Source: Labyrinthula sp. Ha
Taxonomy: Eukaryota > Sar > Bigyra > Labyrinthulida > Labyrinthulaceae
Direction: 5' to 3'
NCBI GenBank assembly: GCA_015227615.1
Contig: JAALGZ010000020.1
Coordinates: 248,001-312,000, forward strand
Length of the DNA stretch: 64,000 nt
Made by a program: the position numbers and the translations under genes
The notes under the pieces: generated by a model
Told to the model about the DNA's origin: nothing
Seen by the model: the letters and a program-made list of their open reading frames with translations, nothing else
Databases searched by the model: none
Part shown: in pieces, positions 25,192-37,200 of the stretch
Layout of the letters: each line of letters opens with the position of its first letter
Numbering within the stretch: the first letter of the stretch is position 1

Positions 25192-26876
25192 ATGATCAGT
25201 ATCAATTCAAGTAATCCGTTTAATGAATGTACATCAACATTATACGAGGTGTACCAACAATTTATATACCCATTAGAAAAGAACTTTTACTTTTCAGAGT
25301 TTTATGGACTTCAACCACTGTCAAAAAACTGTCTGAGCTCAAAGCCGCTTATTCTGGGTACGTCTTTTGTCTATGTATAATATTACGTAGTGCTTGGTCT
25401 GGGAAATAGTGGGAAAACTAGTTTTATACAACAGCTGATTGGAGAGGACGCCATCATAGCGTAAAAGTTTTTTGGGTTTGTGATGTTTATAGGGAAGGAA
25501 ATGGTGAGTTTAGTAGTAAAGGCTTTAAGGTAATTTACCATGGAGATTTTGATGAAGCTGCGAGTCCCTTTGAAATGCATTATGAAGAGTGTTTGCCTTT
25601 CCAAGACATCAAAGTTCTTGGAAAAAGTTTTGTTCATAATCACTTGCAAGGCTGTCGCAATACCTCTGAGTTCTTGAAGAACATGACTTTCGTGGAGGTA
25701 CCTGATCCACTTGAAGCGCAGGGAAGAATTCCACGTTACGAAAAGAGCTTGAACTACTTTTGCAACAAAGCCGCAAAAATATTTTTATTACTCGATGTGG
25801 AGGATCTGAACCTGAATATCAAGAACGATTTCAACAATAAGTTAAAGAATTTATTGACAAGAGTTGGGAGTTTTCAAGACAAACTGAGCATAGTATTCAA
25901 TAAGTGTGACCATTTGGAAACGAACTTTCAGCGAAAGTTGAGACATACGTATGGTGAGTTCATGTATTTTCTTGGAGGACTGTCTAGAACATATAGGAAT
26001 ACAAATGATTTTAATATTTTTACTATTAATACCAGAGAGCATTTTGATGATGAAGAAAACAGAAATGTCCTTCAGCTGGATTGGGAGGACATAAAGAAGA
26101 TTATTTCTGATGTGGCGAAGGAGGAAGTTCTTATTAAGAGAGATAAAGTAGAAGAAAGGGCAAACATGGTAAAAATTCATTCTATTATCATGTCTCACCT
26201 CAGAAGCCAGGTTAAATCTAAAGCCTATTTTGAGAGGGCACAAAAAACACAGAAACAAAAAGTTGCTGACAAAATAGCCTTCTTTTTCAAAGAAATTTGT
26301 AGAATACACAGGGTTGATCCCAAGGACTGTCCAAACCTTGAAAAGTTTAGGGAAGTGTTTAATTCATTTCCTTTGGAAGCTTTTTTTAATTTGCCTGTGT
26401 TAAGTGATGATCAGAACAAATTTTTTGCGTCATTATTCCAAAAATTCTTGCCCTCTGCAGAAGATATGTATGGTAAGTCTTTGAGAGTAGGTGAAATAAA
26501 GAGTTCTTGGTATAGCTTGCTGGATTTGCCTCAAGTTAGTGAACAAGCGTTGCCTGAAGATGAATCGAATGAGAATATTTACAAGACACCTTTTGATGAT
26601 GACTCCTTTTCTGTGATACAGAAAAGCTCCAGCTCTGAGCAACCACTTTCCAAAAGGCAGACACCTAGTTTCGGCGTCAAGAGCTCAAATCGGTCTGTTA
26701 GTAAGTCAAGCTGGAGGAAGAGTGGAAAGATTGGACTTAAGACGTTAAGGAGAGTTCAATCTATGAAATCTAAGAAAGGCGGGACAAGATTAAAGTCTTC
26801 TTGGTGGCATACATCTGGGCAATCAGTTACATCAAAGGATACTTATGATTTGGATCCGTTGGGCTTTGAGGCTTAA
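25192..26876 (+). CDS. EHD-family dynamin-like ATPase lacking an EH domain
   Basis: EHD proteins bind nucleotide, oligomerise on membranes and remodel endosomal, caveolar or ciliary membranes. Three exons (25192-25357, 25391-25460, 25493-26876) encode 539 residues, joined across introns of 33 and 32 nt that both start GTA and end TAG. The joins restore the family pattern. Helix LYEVYQQFIYPLEKNFYF is followed by KPLILVLGLGNSGKT with the P-loop GLGNSGKT at residues 58-65. The body then continues to FNKCD (NKxD-type motif, 215-218) and a long helical domain. The G3 motif, normally DTPG, aligns with EVPD (147-150), so catalysis may be altered. An NPF tripeptide stands at residues 7-9. The C-terminal 120 residues are Ser-rich and basic, and no EH domain is visible at either end. 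The family assignment is strong. Confidence 0.9.
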
Positions 26877-27085
26877 CGCGCAAGAAATGAGTTAAAACTA
26901 CTGTTTCCTATATTGAGTAAAGAATAAATTTAACTTAAACTCTTAAGCAGAACTTTCCTAGCAACTCAAGAATCCTAATCGCAGTTTCTTTCTTAGGCAA
27001 CTAACTTGTAAAAAATAAAACCCTCCTAGTTTGTACTTCCTCTGAAAATAGTTAGGTTGTGCTTGAACGTCAGAAAGCGGTGTCC

Positions 27086-27139
27086 ATGGGAAATATACCC
27101 AAAATCAAAGCATACGGCAAGACTGTATTAAATGAGTGA
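27086..27139 (+). promoter_or_regulatory. upstream ORF overlapping the next start codon
   Basis: An ATG at 27086 opens 17 codons (MGNIPKIKAYGKTVLNE) ending at TGA, and the following gene's ATG (27132) lies inside its last codons (ATGAGTGA). This could be a translation-controlling uORF with reinitiation. It could also be a true N terminus joined by splicing, but no GTA...TAG intron of the right length and phase is present. Confidence 0.3.
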
Positions 27140-27371
27140 AGACGAAGAAAACAGTGAACGAGAAAAACAACTACGACGAAAGCAACCTCATAGATGTAAT
27201 CACTTGTTGGATCCATTCTTTGATGCATTGATGATTGACGGTAACTTGCGACAGGGCATAAAACATTTAAGAACATTTTATAAGTGTTATAAAGATCCAA
27301 ACTACAGTACGAACCAAAATACAATCACCAAACCAAACTCAAACCAGAGCTCCCCTAATGCTTCTCCCTAA
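27132..27371 (+). CDS. small acidic-to-basic protein of unknown function
   Basis: Seventy-nine residues from ATG. The N terminus is highly charged (MSEDEENSEREKQLRRKQ). A compact central block follows (RCNHLLDPFFDALMIDG, then LRTFYKCYKDPNYST) with two Cys and several aromatic residues, and looks like a short conserved helical domain. The tail is Asn/Ser-rich. It sits between the EHD gene (same strand, 255 bases upstream) and the RhoGAP gene, whose stop codon on the other strand is only 4 bases away. That tight packing supports a real gene. No family was recognised. Confidence 0.5.
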   Translation: MSEDEENSEREKQLRRKQPHRCNHLLDPFFDALMIDGNLRQGIKHLRTFYKCYKDPNYSTNQNTITKPNSNQSSPNASP

Positions 27372-27375
27372 TGAA

Positions 27376-28243
27376 CTAAATGTCATCATCGTCATCTTTT
27401 TTTGCCACATATAGAGTATTCTGTTTAACACTATTCACGCTCGGCATAAATAAATTCACAGGTTCACTAATCAACCATTTCAAAACCCTAGCCCCGTTTG
27501 CTATTAAGAACATCTGCTCACCCGCATCAGAGTTATTCGAGCTCATCAAACATAAAACAAAGCATGTCGCTAAATTATCAGCACTCATCTGATTAAACCT
27601 TTTGAACGTGCAAACTTCCCGTAGAAATGAGATTAAAAATCCCAAACATTCTCTGTTAGGTCTCTTTATTCTTTTAATTACTAACCCTAGCTCATCAATT
27701 TTTTCCTGCCTTGCGAAAGAAGTAGCATTTAGTATTCTCACACACTCATTTGTTGCTTGAAAGGGCATTAACTATATGGTAAATCACTGCAGAGAAGAAA
27801 TACAGGGGAAGGAAGTGACTGGAAGAAAGATTTCAATAAGCCACAGACGTCATGAACAGATGGCTCACGTGGCAAAGTATCCAGGACGGAGATCTAAGTT
27901 AAGTAGAAAGAATTTATGTACATTCTTTTTCTTCTTATGTCTTGGGCTCGAATAATACTTGTTGTACTCTTTCTCGATCTCAGTTATATAACCTTTTTCC
28001 CCAGGAACTCGAAATATACCCTCAGTATAAAGCCCTACGATATATATTTTTATAAACAGCTTACCTTTATTTCTAATATAAGCAAGGCAATCGCAGACGA
28101 CAATAGGAGCTTCGTGATCCAAAGCGGACCCAAAGAAACCTAGTTATTATGATAATTATTTTGAGATACCTCCAACTGAGTCAAAATTCTAAATAAATAT
28201 TTAAACAAGTTGAAAAAAATACTTTCGCACCAGGGTTTGGCAT
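27376..28243 (-). CDS. RhoGAP-domain protein, six exons with five ultrashort introns
   Basis: It should stimulate GTP hydrolysis by Rho-family GTPases. Exons in transcript order are 28243-28223, 28188-28170, 28139-28065, 28034-27922, 27893-27804 and 27771-27376, giving 237 residues. The introns are 34, 30, 30, 28 and 32 nt, each GTA...TAG. The spliced product aligns end to end with the RhoGAP at 53.1-54.1 kb: NFDSVGGFFGSALDHEAPIV against NFDGEEGFFGRKLDHEAPIV. The arginine finger is R47 in GLYTEGIFRVPG. Downstream family motifs are HDVCGLLKSFF, LPSPLMPF, NRECLGFLISFLREV and NQMSADNLATCF. The protein is little more than the GAP domain and ends in an Asp-rich KKDDDDDI tail. The 30-nt third intron keeps the frame open if retained. 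Confidence 0.9.
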
Positions 28244-31200
28244 ATTGCTACAAGTTTGTCTTAGCTGTGCTGCTTTGTTTTCCTGATTGAAATGAAATCG
28301 AACTCTTCTGATTGCCCAAAATATAAATTCCCTGCTTTTATTCTTATATGCTAGACTTTGCTAATTGAAGAAAGAAAAGAGAACTCAGCCCGGGTACAGT
28401 TTAAATATAGAGAATGGGGACGCAATATTGGTAACTTAACAAAGATTAAGAACAGGATTATATAGGAATAATACTTAAGAAAAGCGACTAGAGAAACATA
28501 TATTGAAGTTGATGTTATTGAATACTCTGTAAAGAAGGTCAATACCTGACTCCTGCGAACTTAAGTGATGATATTTCCTGTGAAGTTACTTTTTATTGTA
28601 CTTGAGATGTGAAAAAGTGAGAGTGAGCTATTTGCTGCTTGTGTTCATTGGATTTAGAAGCTACAAGGTTTACATAACTTATTTAGGCCTATTGGGAAAA
28701 GTTGCTCTACTGTTATACTCGCATTAATAGACGAAGAAAGGATCAGATCTTAAAGAGTCTAACAATACAGGTTATTGATATAAAGAGTGGCAAGCTGATG
28801 TGCCTCTTTCCTTGCATATGAGATGCTCATAAAAACCCAAGTTTTAAGCAACTAGTAATTAATAAATTACCAAGAGTAGTTATCTATTAATGAGAACAAA
28901 GTCTGCAAAGAAAACATTAACTTGTGAAACTAGTTCTAACCGTTCAGTTTCAATAGCACATAGTTGAGAAAAAACCAGCAGCTAGCAATACAATAATGCA
29001 ACTCGAGTTGGGATCTAGGCATAAACTACTACAGAATCCTAAAGCAGCTAGAATGAAAACACAGAAAATCTTTGAGAAATAAATGGTTTTTATAGGGATA
29101 TATTTCTTGGTATTATACCTTGTTTGTTTTAAGAAAATTTCTTAGTCAAAATTTAGGAAAAAAAAGAAAACTCGGTCTTACAGTTATGCAATTCTTGTTT
29201 CGTTTTTCATATTTTTCAGCACTTAAACTTTTGTGCTGGGCGAGAATACTCGGTAATTCCATATGAAACCTAAAATTTTAGGGAAACCAGCTTCATCTTC
29301 CAAAGCGCATCCTGGTTTATCTTCTAGTATTTTCATTCAAACTAGACTTTAAAAATAGATATCATGCTAATGTGACTGAATGTTCCACAACCTCGCTCAG
29401 TGTGGTAGAAAAGGAAAGAATTATCTTTGCGAATTCAAGCGACTCACAGGATTTTTTATTTTTCTGCAATGCCCAAGAAACTCCAATTTTCACAGTTTGA
29501 GTTTCTTAGATGTTTATTATTTGGCTGGTTATAGAAAAATAAATTAAAGAAGGCTTTGTTTTGGCCATATCCCTTGGTATAATTCACTTTGTCGCAGAAC
29601 AAGCCACTTCATCTTTGACTGGTTATGGAAATGTAAGTTAATTTAAGTAATTTCAACTCAAATTCCAAAAGGTTTGGAAAGAATAAAGTGTGTTCAAATG
29701 GAAGTTATATGTTTTAGTTCTGAAGAGATTATTGTTTACACCTTAGCAAAAGGTTCTCGAACAATAGGTATCAGAAATAATTTTAGTTTTTACAAGCTCA
29801 AACAATGCCCTGTGATTTCATTCACGACTATGTTAATTAGAGTCTTTTTATTTCAAGTACTAATGCTAACGTGACAGCGGTGCTAGGAAAGTCTTCTCAC
29901 AAAACATAACATAGTTCGCTAATATTTGGGATTCATATTTCCTTAGCAATAATTACTTTATGATTAATTTCAAGAATCCCCAAGAAAGAATAAAATAGAG
30001 TTGTTTTCGAATATCAACTTAACGTCATATGAGATATCAGTAGCAAGAAAAAAATGGTGCATCGTTTTGCATCATCTGCTACTTTCATATATACATATAT
30101 TGCAAGATATCCTTTGATGTTATCGCTTTAGAAAATAAATTTTACAGCAGTGAAATTAGAGACTAATCATTTCAAGGTTTCATCCCAACATTTTTTTCAT
30201 GCTTAGTTATATATTTTCACACAAGCATGACTTAGACATTGAGTATTCTCATGGAAGTAAAAAAAAAATCTAGTTTAGTAGCTTAAACAGGTCATATGTA
30301 GAAGACTTTTCTTGGGAACAGATGCGGGATAGGTGAACTCTTATAGGGATTGTTTTTGGTTGGGATGAAATTGGGGTTAGAATAGCTCTCAGATCTTATA
30401 CCCAAAAAACTAAAAAAAGATTAAATTTATCCAGAATAACTGTAGTTCGGTGTGCTTGTTAAGTCAACTCGTACTCCATGGATGGAAGAACAATTTTTCA
30501 TTTCAAAGTTCCTGGAAATGCAATAGTAAAAGAATAAGGAAAGTGCCTGGTACAGTTGATACTGTGATAGGCGCTCTTACCATGTCCTTAGTTTAATCAG
30601 ACTAATCAAGGCTTATTTAAGGTGGTATACTGTTTGAACATCACAGGTTTTTGTTTACCTTTGGTTGGACTGTTTCCAATTCTAAGTCATTCCATTCGGT
30701 GACCTCTTGCATAGAATATTTGACAGCTATCTCTCTCTTACATTTACAATGAAATTTGGTTAGATATCTTGGTGTTCTATAACTCTAATAACATTACGGT
30801 TAAGCATCATGACTTCTATATGATGCACATGTTTCAAGCATTAGTGTGTTAATTTTGCCAACATCTTCCGACATGGAGGCCTTTATCAATTATTTGATAT
30901 AATCACTATGTTTAATGTGATCATTGTCAGTTCTTTTCTTGTATAATTCAGAGTCTCTTGAGTTGGGAGGCAAATGAAATTAAAGTTTTTCTTATGAAGT
31001 ATGCTTGAAACAATACTTGAAGTTAACTAGATTTCTTGCTTCTATTATTAATTCAATTTCTTTCTTAAGATCTGTTTATATAAGGAATAAAAAAGGATGC
31101 ATATATTGATTTCAACTACAAAATTTCAAATGTTTTTATTCTGACACTAACTTTCAATGAAAACTTAGTGACATTGATTAATGCCAAGTGAGCATATCAT

Positions 31201-34200
31201 AATTATTGGTTATGTGTTAATAATCAACATTGGATTTGAGCATATAACCGAAATCGTAATTCCCTAAAAATATATCTTTATTGAACGTATGAAAACATTA
31301 ATAAAATCACAATTTGGCTAATTCTATAGTTAGCAATCAGCAATCATTGATGTTCAATCAATATGATTGGGGATTTTTTAAATCAATCAATAAAAAAAAT
31401 ATTGGCCACAAATTTACTCATAAATTGATAATAAATAAACGGCTACAAGAACTTCAGACCAACTATAGAAATCGCCTATAAAAATGATCCATAGATTTAC
31501 TAGATAGCCCAGACTTCAGTTCTATTGTGGTAGAAAGTTGTTGAGAAATCACCATTGACAAACTTACTAGAACTGTGGGTTTCTACCTCTGCAACTCGGT
31601 TACTAGTTTATTTTCTTATTTTTTATGGTAAATTAATGAAATTGAAGCTAAAATTAACTGAAATCATATGGTTCTAGAGTCTAATACACCTATTTTTTCC
31701 TACTATCTTCTGGGAAAGATTTCTGTATAGCGTTATACTAAGTCCATAGTATGTAGTAAAACTACGGTTTCCGCCTATCAAAATATAAAAGACCCAAAGA
31801 ACATCCAAAAATTTTTGCTTCTAATAATTCTATTCTAGCTTTAGTATTATTCAAAGATACTCCGGTTATTCTGATGGATCGAAACATACCTAGTGCCATT
31901 GGTACACATGACCCAATTGCTTTATTTTTTTTCATCGTGTGAAAATCAAGCTAAAACTACCCATATACCCCACCAGTGTTATGTGAGTATGTGAACTTAG
32001 ATATAATGCAATGAGTTGGTATGATCTCAAATATTTATAATGTTGTAAAATATTCTTACCGAAAGCGTAAGCAACTCTTGGCAATAGATTTGCTAACTAA
32101 CATAGTTACGTAGAAGTCGGATTTCCCTTTCTGTAGTTAACAAATTGACCGTGAGGAAAATGTGTGAATATGGGTTTACTTATCACTTAATACAAAATCT
32201 CCAGTTGTAGAACTATTGAATTATAAATGCTTACGTAAAGTAAGAGAAACGTTCGAGAGGTAGAAATACTCTGTACATCAAAATGTCAAGTAACAATGGA
32301 TCATAGGATAAATATCCTAAGAAATATTGATAGGAATAATAAGAACAATTCAACTCAGTTAAAATTAGCGGAGAAAATACAAGTATTTAGCAAATTGAAT
32401 TGAAAATTATATAATTTGGTTTCATTTATCTTGAGGATATCAAACGCCTCTGCTGTTAATAACCTGGTTCTGTTGATTCAATAAGCTTTATACCCTAACC
32501 AAAAAATATAAAATAATACGTTTAATGACTTAATTAAAAGGATAGTATGACAAAAATTGGGTTAAATATACTAAGAATAGAAAAATAACTAATTTTTTAT
32601 ATTTATTTTAGTACTGAAGTGTTTCCGTAGTGTGTGTCATAATATTTTTGTGACATCCATGTAAACATGAAGTATGATTATTAGATCTACTTCCTGTTTG
32701 ACCTAATGCAATCTAACAGATTCTAATGAGTAAAAAGTCATTAATGATGAACAAAGTAATAATATAAAAGTGGTTACCAAGGAAGTATTTATTTGTGAAT
32801 AATATAGATAGGAGCCAGTTAACGCATATGAAACCCCACAGATATGCTTCTCTGAGTAATAAAACAATGTCTGCTCAAAATAAATTCTGGCAATTCCATG
32901 AATCTAAATTCATCCCAGCAATTCAAATTTGCTTCATCTCTCCTGAAATTATTGTCTTTTTGATAAAAGATAATCAGAGATAAATATAGGAGATATCCAA
33001 AAATAGGACTAAAGTGTTCCGCCACTCTTCGCCTTGGCAATCTATTTTTTTGGTTTAAGGTGTCATAGACTTTTGTCAGAGAAATAGATATCTAGGAAGA
33101 GTTATGTAGATACCGCATAAACCATTTGCTTCTAATTAAGTAAGTGTTATTATGTACTATATAACGGGATCTCCTCTCTATTGCATACTCTAATAAACAT
33201 GAGGGCTAAGAGGCTGCCTCATAAATATATTAGGATCTAAGCCACGTGACTTCATGACAAATTTTTGTTGGGTTATCTTTTGGATACTGGTTTATGTTGA
33301 GTATTCAGTTTAATGCCTCCGGATTTATTGTTATCAAAATTTGCCGAATAACCTGAGGTTGTACTGAAATGAGTTAATTTATTGATATTTGAGTATCATG
33401 AGACAATATGAAATCTACCAGTATTTACAGCCATTGGTATTTTTCCATAGTTTCTACTCTCAAGAAACATCAAAGTAACTATAAGGCTTAGTAAATTAGA
33501 GATCTTGTTGTTTTAACCACATGGAAAAGTTTTTCTCATCGTATGGCATCAAGTTTTTTATGCTTAGCACATACTCCTCTGTTCCTTACAGATTGAAGAC
33601 TGAACAGGACAAAGGAGAAGATTACATAAAGCGAAACAGATATTTACTTGATCAGTGTACTCTAGCTGAATATTTCAGATGAGAAGAAAAAGCTGATTCC
33701 TAATTTCTTATGTTGCTGTGCCGTTATTGAACTCTGGTTAACTGGTTAAACACAGGAATTTTGAGTATTAGCACAAAGGAAGTTTTGGTGCCATGTATTA
33801 GTTTATTACTGTAGTGAGAACTTATCTGCTGTTTTCTAGCAATTTACTCTATGGAATCAGATTTGAGTTTTGTTTTTAGTTCTTATGCTTCTAACCATAT
33901 TTTTTTTGATGATCACAGAAACTCAAAACTACTTTAATTGAGTTTTGATAATTATTAATTATGAATATTATCGTGAGTGACCTCAAACTTTTCCACTTGT
34001 TAAATGCATTAGTATATCTTTCCACATCGTAAGAAATCTATTAATAAGGAACCATATAGTGCAAGTATATAGTCTACGTTATGATGATTCATGGGTCATG
34101 TGATTCATTTTATGAAGGTTTTCTTTGGGTGTAAAAGTTAGATATTAGACTTCACTTAGTCTGTGGTTAGCAAACCCGTCAACTTTATGATAATCAATTG

Positions 34201-37200
34201 ATAGACTAAATCGGTTGCAATCATTTAATATGAACTAACATCACAGATTTTACATTAATAACAAGATTTAAGATAAGAATCATGTTGTTGTTGATAATTT
34301 AACAAATCCGAGACCCAGGTCTATAGTGGTTTCTCCACTTTCCCCAAATGCTTTTTTATCCTTTTGAATGTATTGCACCACATAGATGGTACTGCTTTAC
34401 ATTTTTTATATGTCAAATTTAGTTACAAAGCCTGATCTCTAAGTTTTACACCTGTGATCACCACTACTCATAATATGTGGAGTTCGAAAACTTTGTTGTT
34501 AACATATCGAATTCTTCATGCAGGTTAAATGACTTTCAGAGACCATAAGCCTGTTCTACTACATTAGAATACCATAGGAGTAAATTTGCATTTCTTACCT
34601 TAAGAATAGCCGTGAATTCCTTTTATCAGTAACATATCAAATATTTTTCGCTTTAATTGATGATTTATATCAAGATATGTCTTATAGCAGCCAGACCCAC
34701 AATGTCAAATGAAAAGGTCCAAGATGGTCATTTGACGCTACTCATTACAGTAGTGATCTTGGGAATAGACCCTGTCGAGTGTTTTATTGTTCAATAATGA
34801 ACAGTTAGCTATTTCATTTCCTCTTCCAAATAGTACTAAGACCGAAGTTTTACTTACACTATCTTTTGCACGAAATAGAGTAGGAAAATTGTAATGAGTG
34901 TTGTCCAAAGTTGTTTAGAATTTGGAAAAGTTATTTGATTCCCTGGCAATAATTTTAAACAAACAATAAAAACATGCTCAGCAGAAATAATTATACAAGA
35001 GGTATTAGTGATTACAGATAGCAGGGAACAGACTAGGATGAGATAGAATAATCGTCAAAAACTTTGTATTAGAAAAAATAGTTATTTTTATGTTACAGCA
35101 AAAGTTGTTATTAATAATTTTAATACTATTACAATTCTTAACATAATCTTAGAAACAGCTACGAGTTTTTTATATATTGAATGTAAACATACTTCATAAA
35201 ACCTTCTTAAACCAAGTAATAATGAAAACATTTAACCATAAGAGACAGACATTTATGTCTATCAGAAGGTAAAATAATGTTATCACAGAAGCTACAGGGA
35301 GTTTACTAGTATTTATTTGGAGTCTTTTGTTTTTACTTTTTGATCAAACTCTTTTTTAGACATACATCTCAGATGATAATTTTTTTTTGCTCCACGTTAT
35401 GATGAAGGGAGAATTGCTGCTTTTAGATATCAATCTAGAAAATAAATATTTCTATTGTTGTATTTCTTAAGGTGAGAATTAGAGGAAAATTTGATACATT
35501 AGAGATATAAAGTAGAACTAAAGGAAGAGAGAATCAGGTAAGTACTCAAACTGTAACCCTACACTCTGTTTAATTTCTAGTACGATTTTTCTCAGCTCAT
35601 TGCTAAGGTTTTGCAAGTATCTGATGATTAATGAGATAAGGCAATATACTACGCAGTTATCGGTACAAGATATAATCTTAAGAATATTCAAGGGCTTGTC
35701 ATCTAACATTGGTAGCTTCCAAAAATAAGCAAATGACACATTATTAGCTATTTACTTAGACATGGTGTGAAAATTTTATTAATTAAAGCTTTTTATTGCA
35801 ACTTTATGTTAATTTAATAGTTTATTTAAATACATACTCACCTTGCTAAAAACTTTCAAAGAAGTTGACAGGCCATTGGCCTTTTGTACTCTTTCAAATT
35901 GGGGCAAGCTTGGCGAGCAAAATAAATGCAAGTATTGTTATGGCGTTAGAGAGCCTAGTACAAAAATAAGACAATATCTTGGGCAATTCTCTTTAAACAA
36001 TCTTTAATCTAACTTGTGCTCAAGGTATAACTTTCTTAATCAAATAGTAAAATCAACTCATTGTGTTATTAAGAGAAAAGTATGTAATATATTGGAAAAA
36101 AACATTTATGGTACTCAACAGTCTCCCCCAGTACCTCTTATAGCTTTGACATGATAAAGTACCACTTCCTTTTTAGCTAGTTTGTATTCGTTCCAATCAT
36201 TGAGTGGCTTCTTTTGGAAAAGCGAATCTTTCTTTGAAGGATAGCCCATCTTTTTTATTTTTAACTTAACAAATTTTAAGAAGATTCTACTAGGTGAAAC
36301 CAAAAATTTGAAGATAATAAGCTTTATTACTTAAATAAGAATGAAAGGAATAGTGAATGAGTAGTAAAAACCTTTGGTAATACCGTTTCTGAATAATTAA
36401 CCCCTTTAACCGCAAATATTAGCCAATTAATCTAGAGGAGGTTAAAAGATGCCTCACTCACTAGACTTGTATTGCATAAAGGCAATTTGTGGCCTTTGCA
36501 ATAGAGCCTAACAAACTACTTGTTACTAATTATAATCCTGAGATGCCAAGAAATTATCAGCTACTTTGTAAGATCTTTTCTATTTTCTTCTGTGAAGGAG
36601 CAGCCAAAACACCAAGTAAGAATACCTTGACCACTCCTTTGGGAATTTTAACTAGCATGTCATATCTATTATACTTGGGATTGTATTTTATCAATAGCAG
36701 CCAAAATGGCTTCAGTTATATTATCTTGAATATGTTACTATAAAATTCGATGATGAGATGTAGACTTTCCATTATTGACTACATAAAAATACACTCATAT
36801 TACTCGGCAAGGGAAGTTTTTATGACTACAAAGATTAAATTTATTTTTGTCGCATAATTCTTGCCAATTCTAACGTTTATAATTTTAAACACATAACTCT
36901 TTATTTAGTTTCAATTAGTTCCAAGATTATGTTTGTAAAATTTGACATTTTTTGCACTTCATGTCCTCCAGGACCGAGGTTATTTCCTACTAAAATGCCG
37001 CTTTTGTTCATAAATTGAGTTTAATTATTCTTTCCCAAGGTTAGTTCTTAGAATTACAGCAATTAGGTTCACATCTATGTAAATCTCAACCTTCAACATC
37101 AACTGTCTGCGTCTGGCTTTGAAAAATGTGAGAAGACTTCTTCCTAACTCAAAATCAACTTCATATTCAACTTTCTGTTACTATTACTCAATATAGACAT

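Noticed and set aside
25358-25492. Ciliate-type TA-bounded internal eliminated sequences instead of introns in the EHD gene
   Set aside because: Removing TA-to-TA segments breaks the frame, while GT...AG removal restores the P-loop region exactly; the same holds for the other genes.
27787-27803. A 17-nt alternative intron ending at the first CAG in the fifth RhoGAP intron
   Set aside because: It would leave an in-frame stop; the 32-nt form ending in ATAG continues the domain (LPSPLMPF).
36100-36320. Polypurine-like GGGGGAGA followed by TGTTGAG on the minus strand, like the 3' end of a Ty1/copia element
   Set aside because: I found no reverse transcriptase, integrase or matching second terminal repeat nearby, so the resemblance rests on a few bases.
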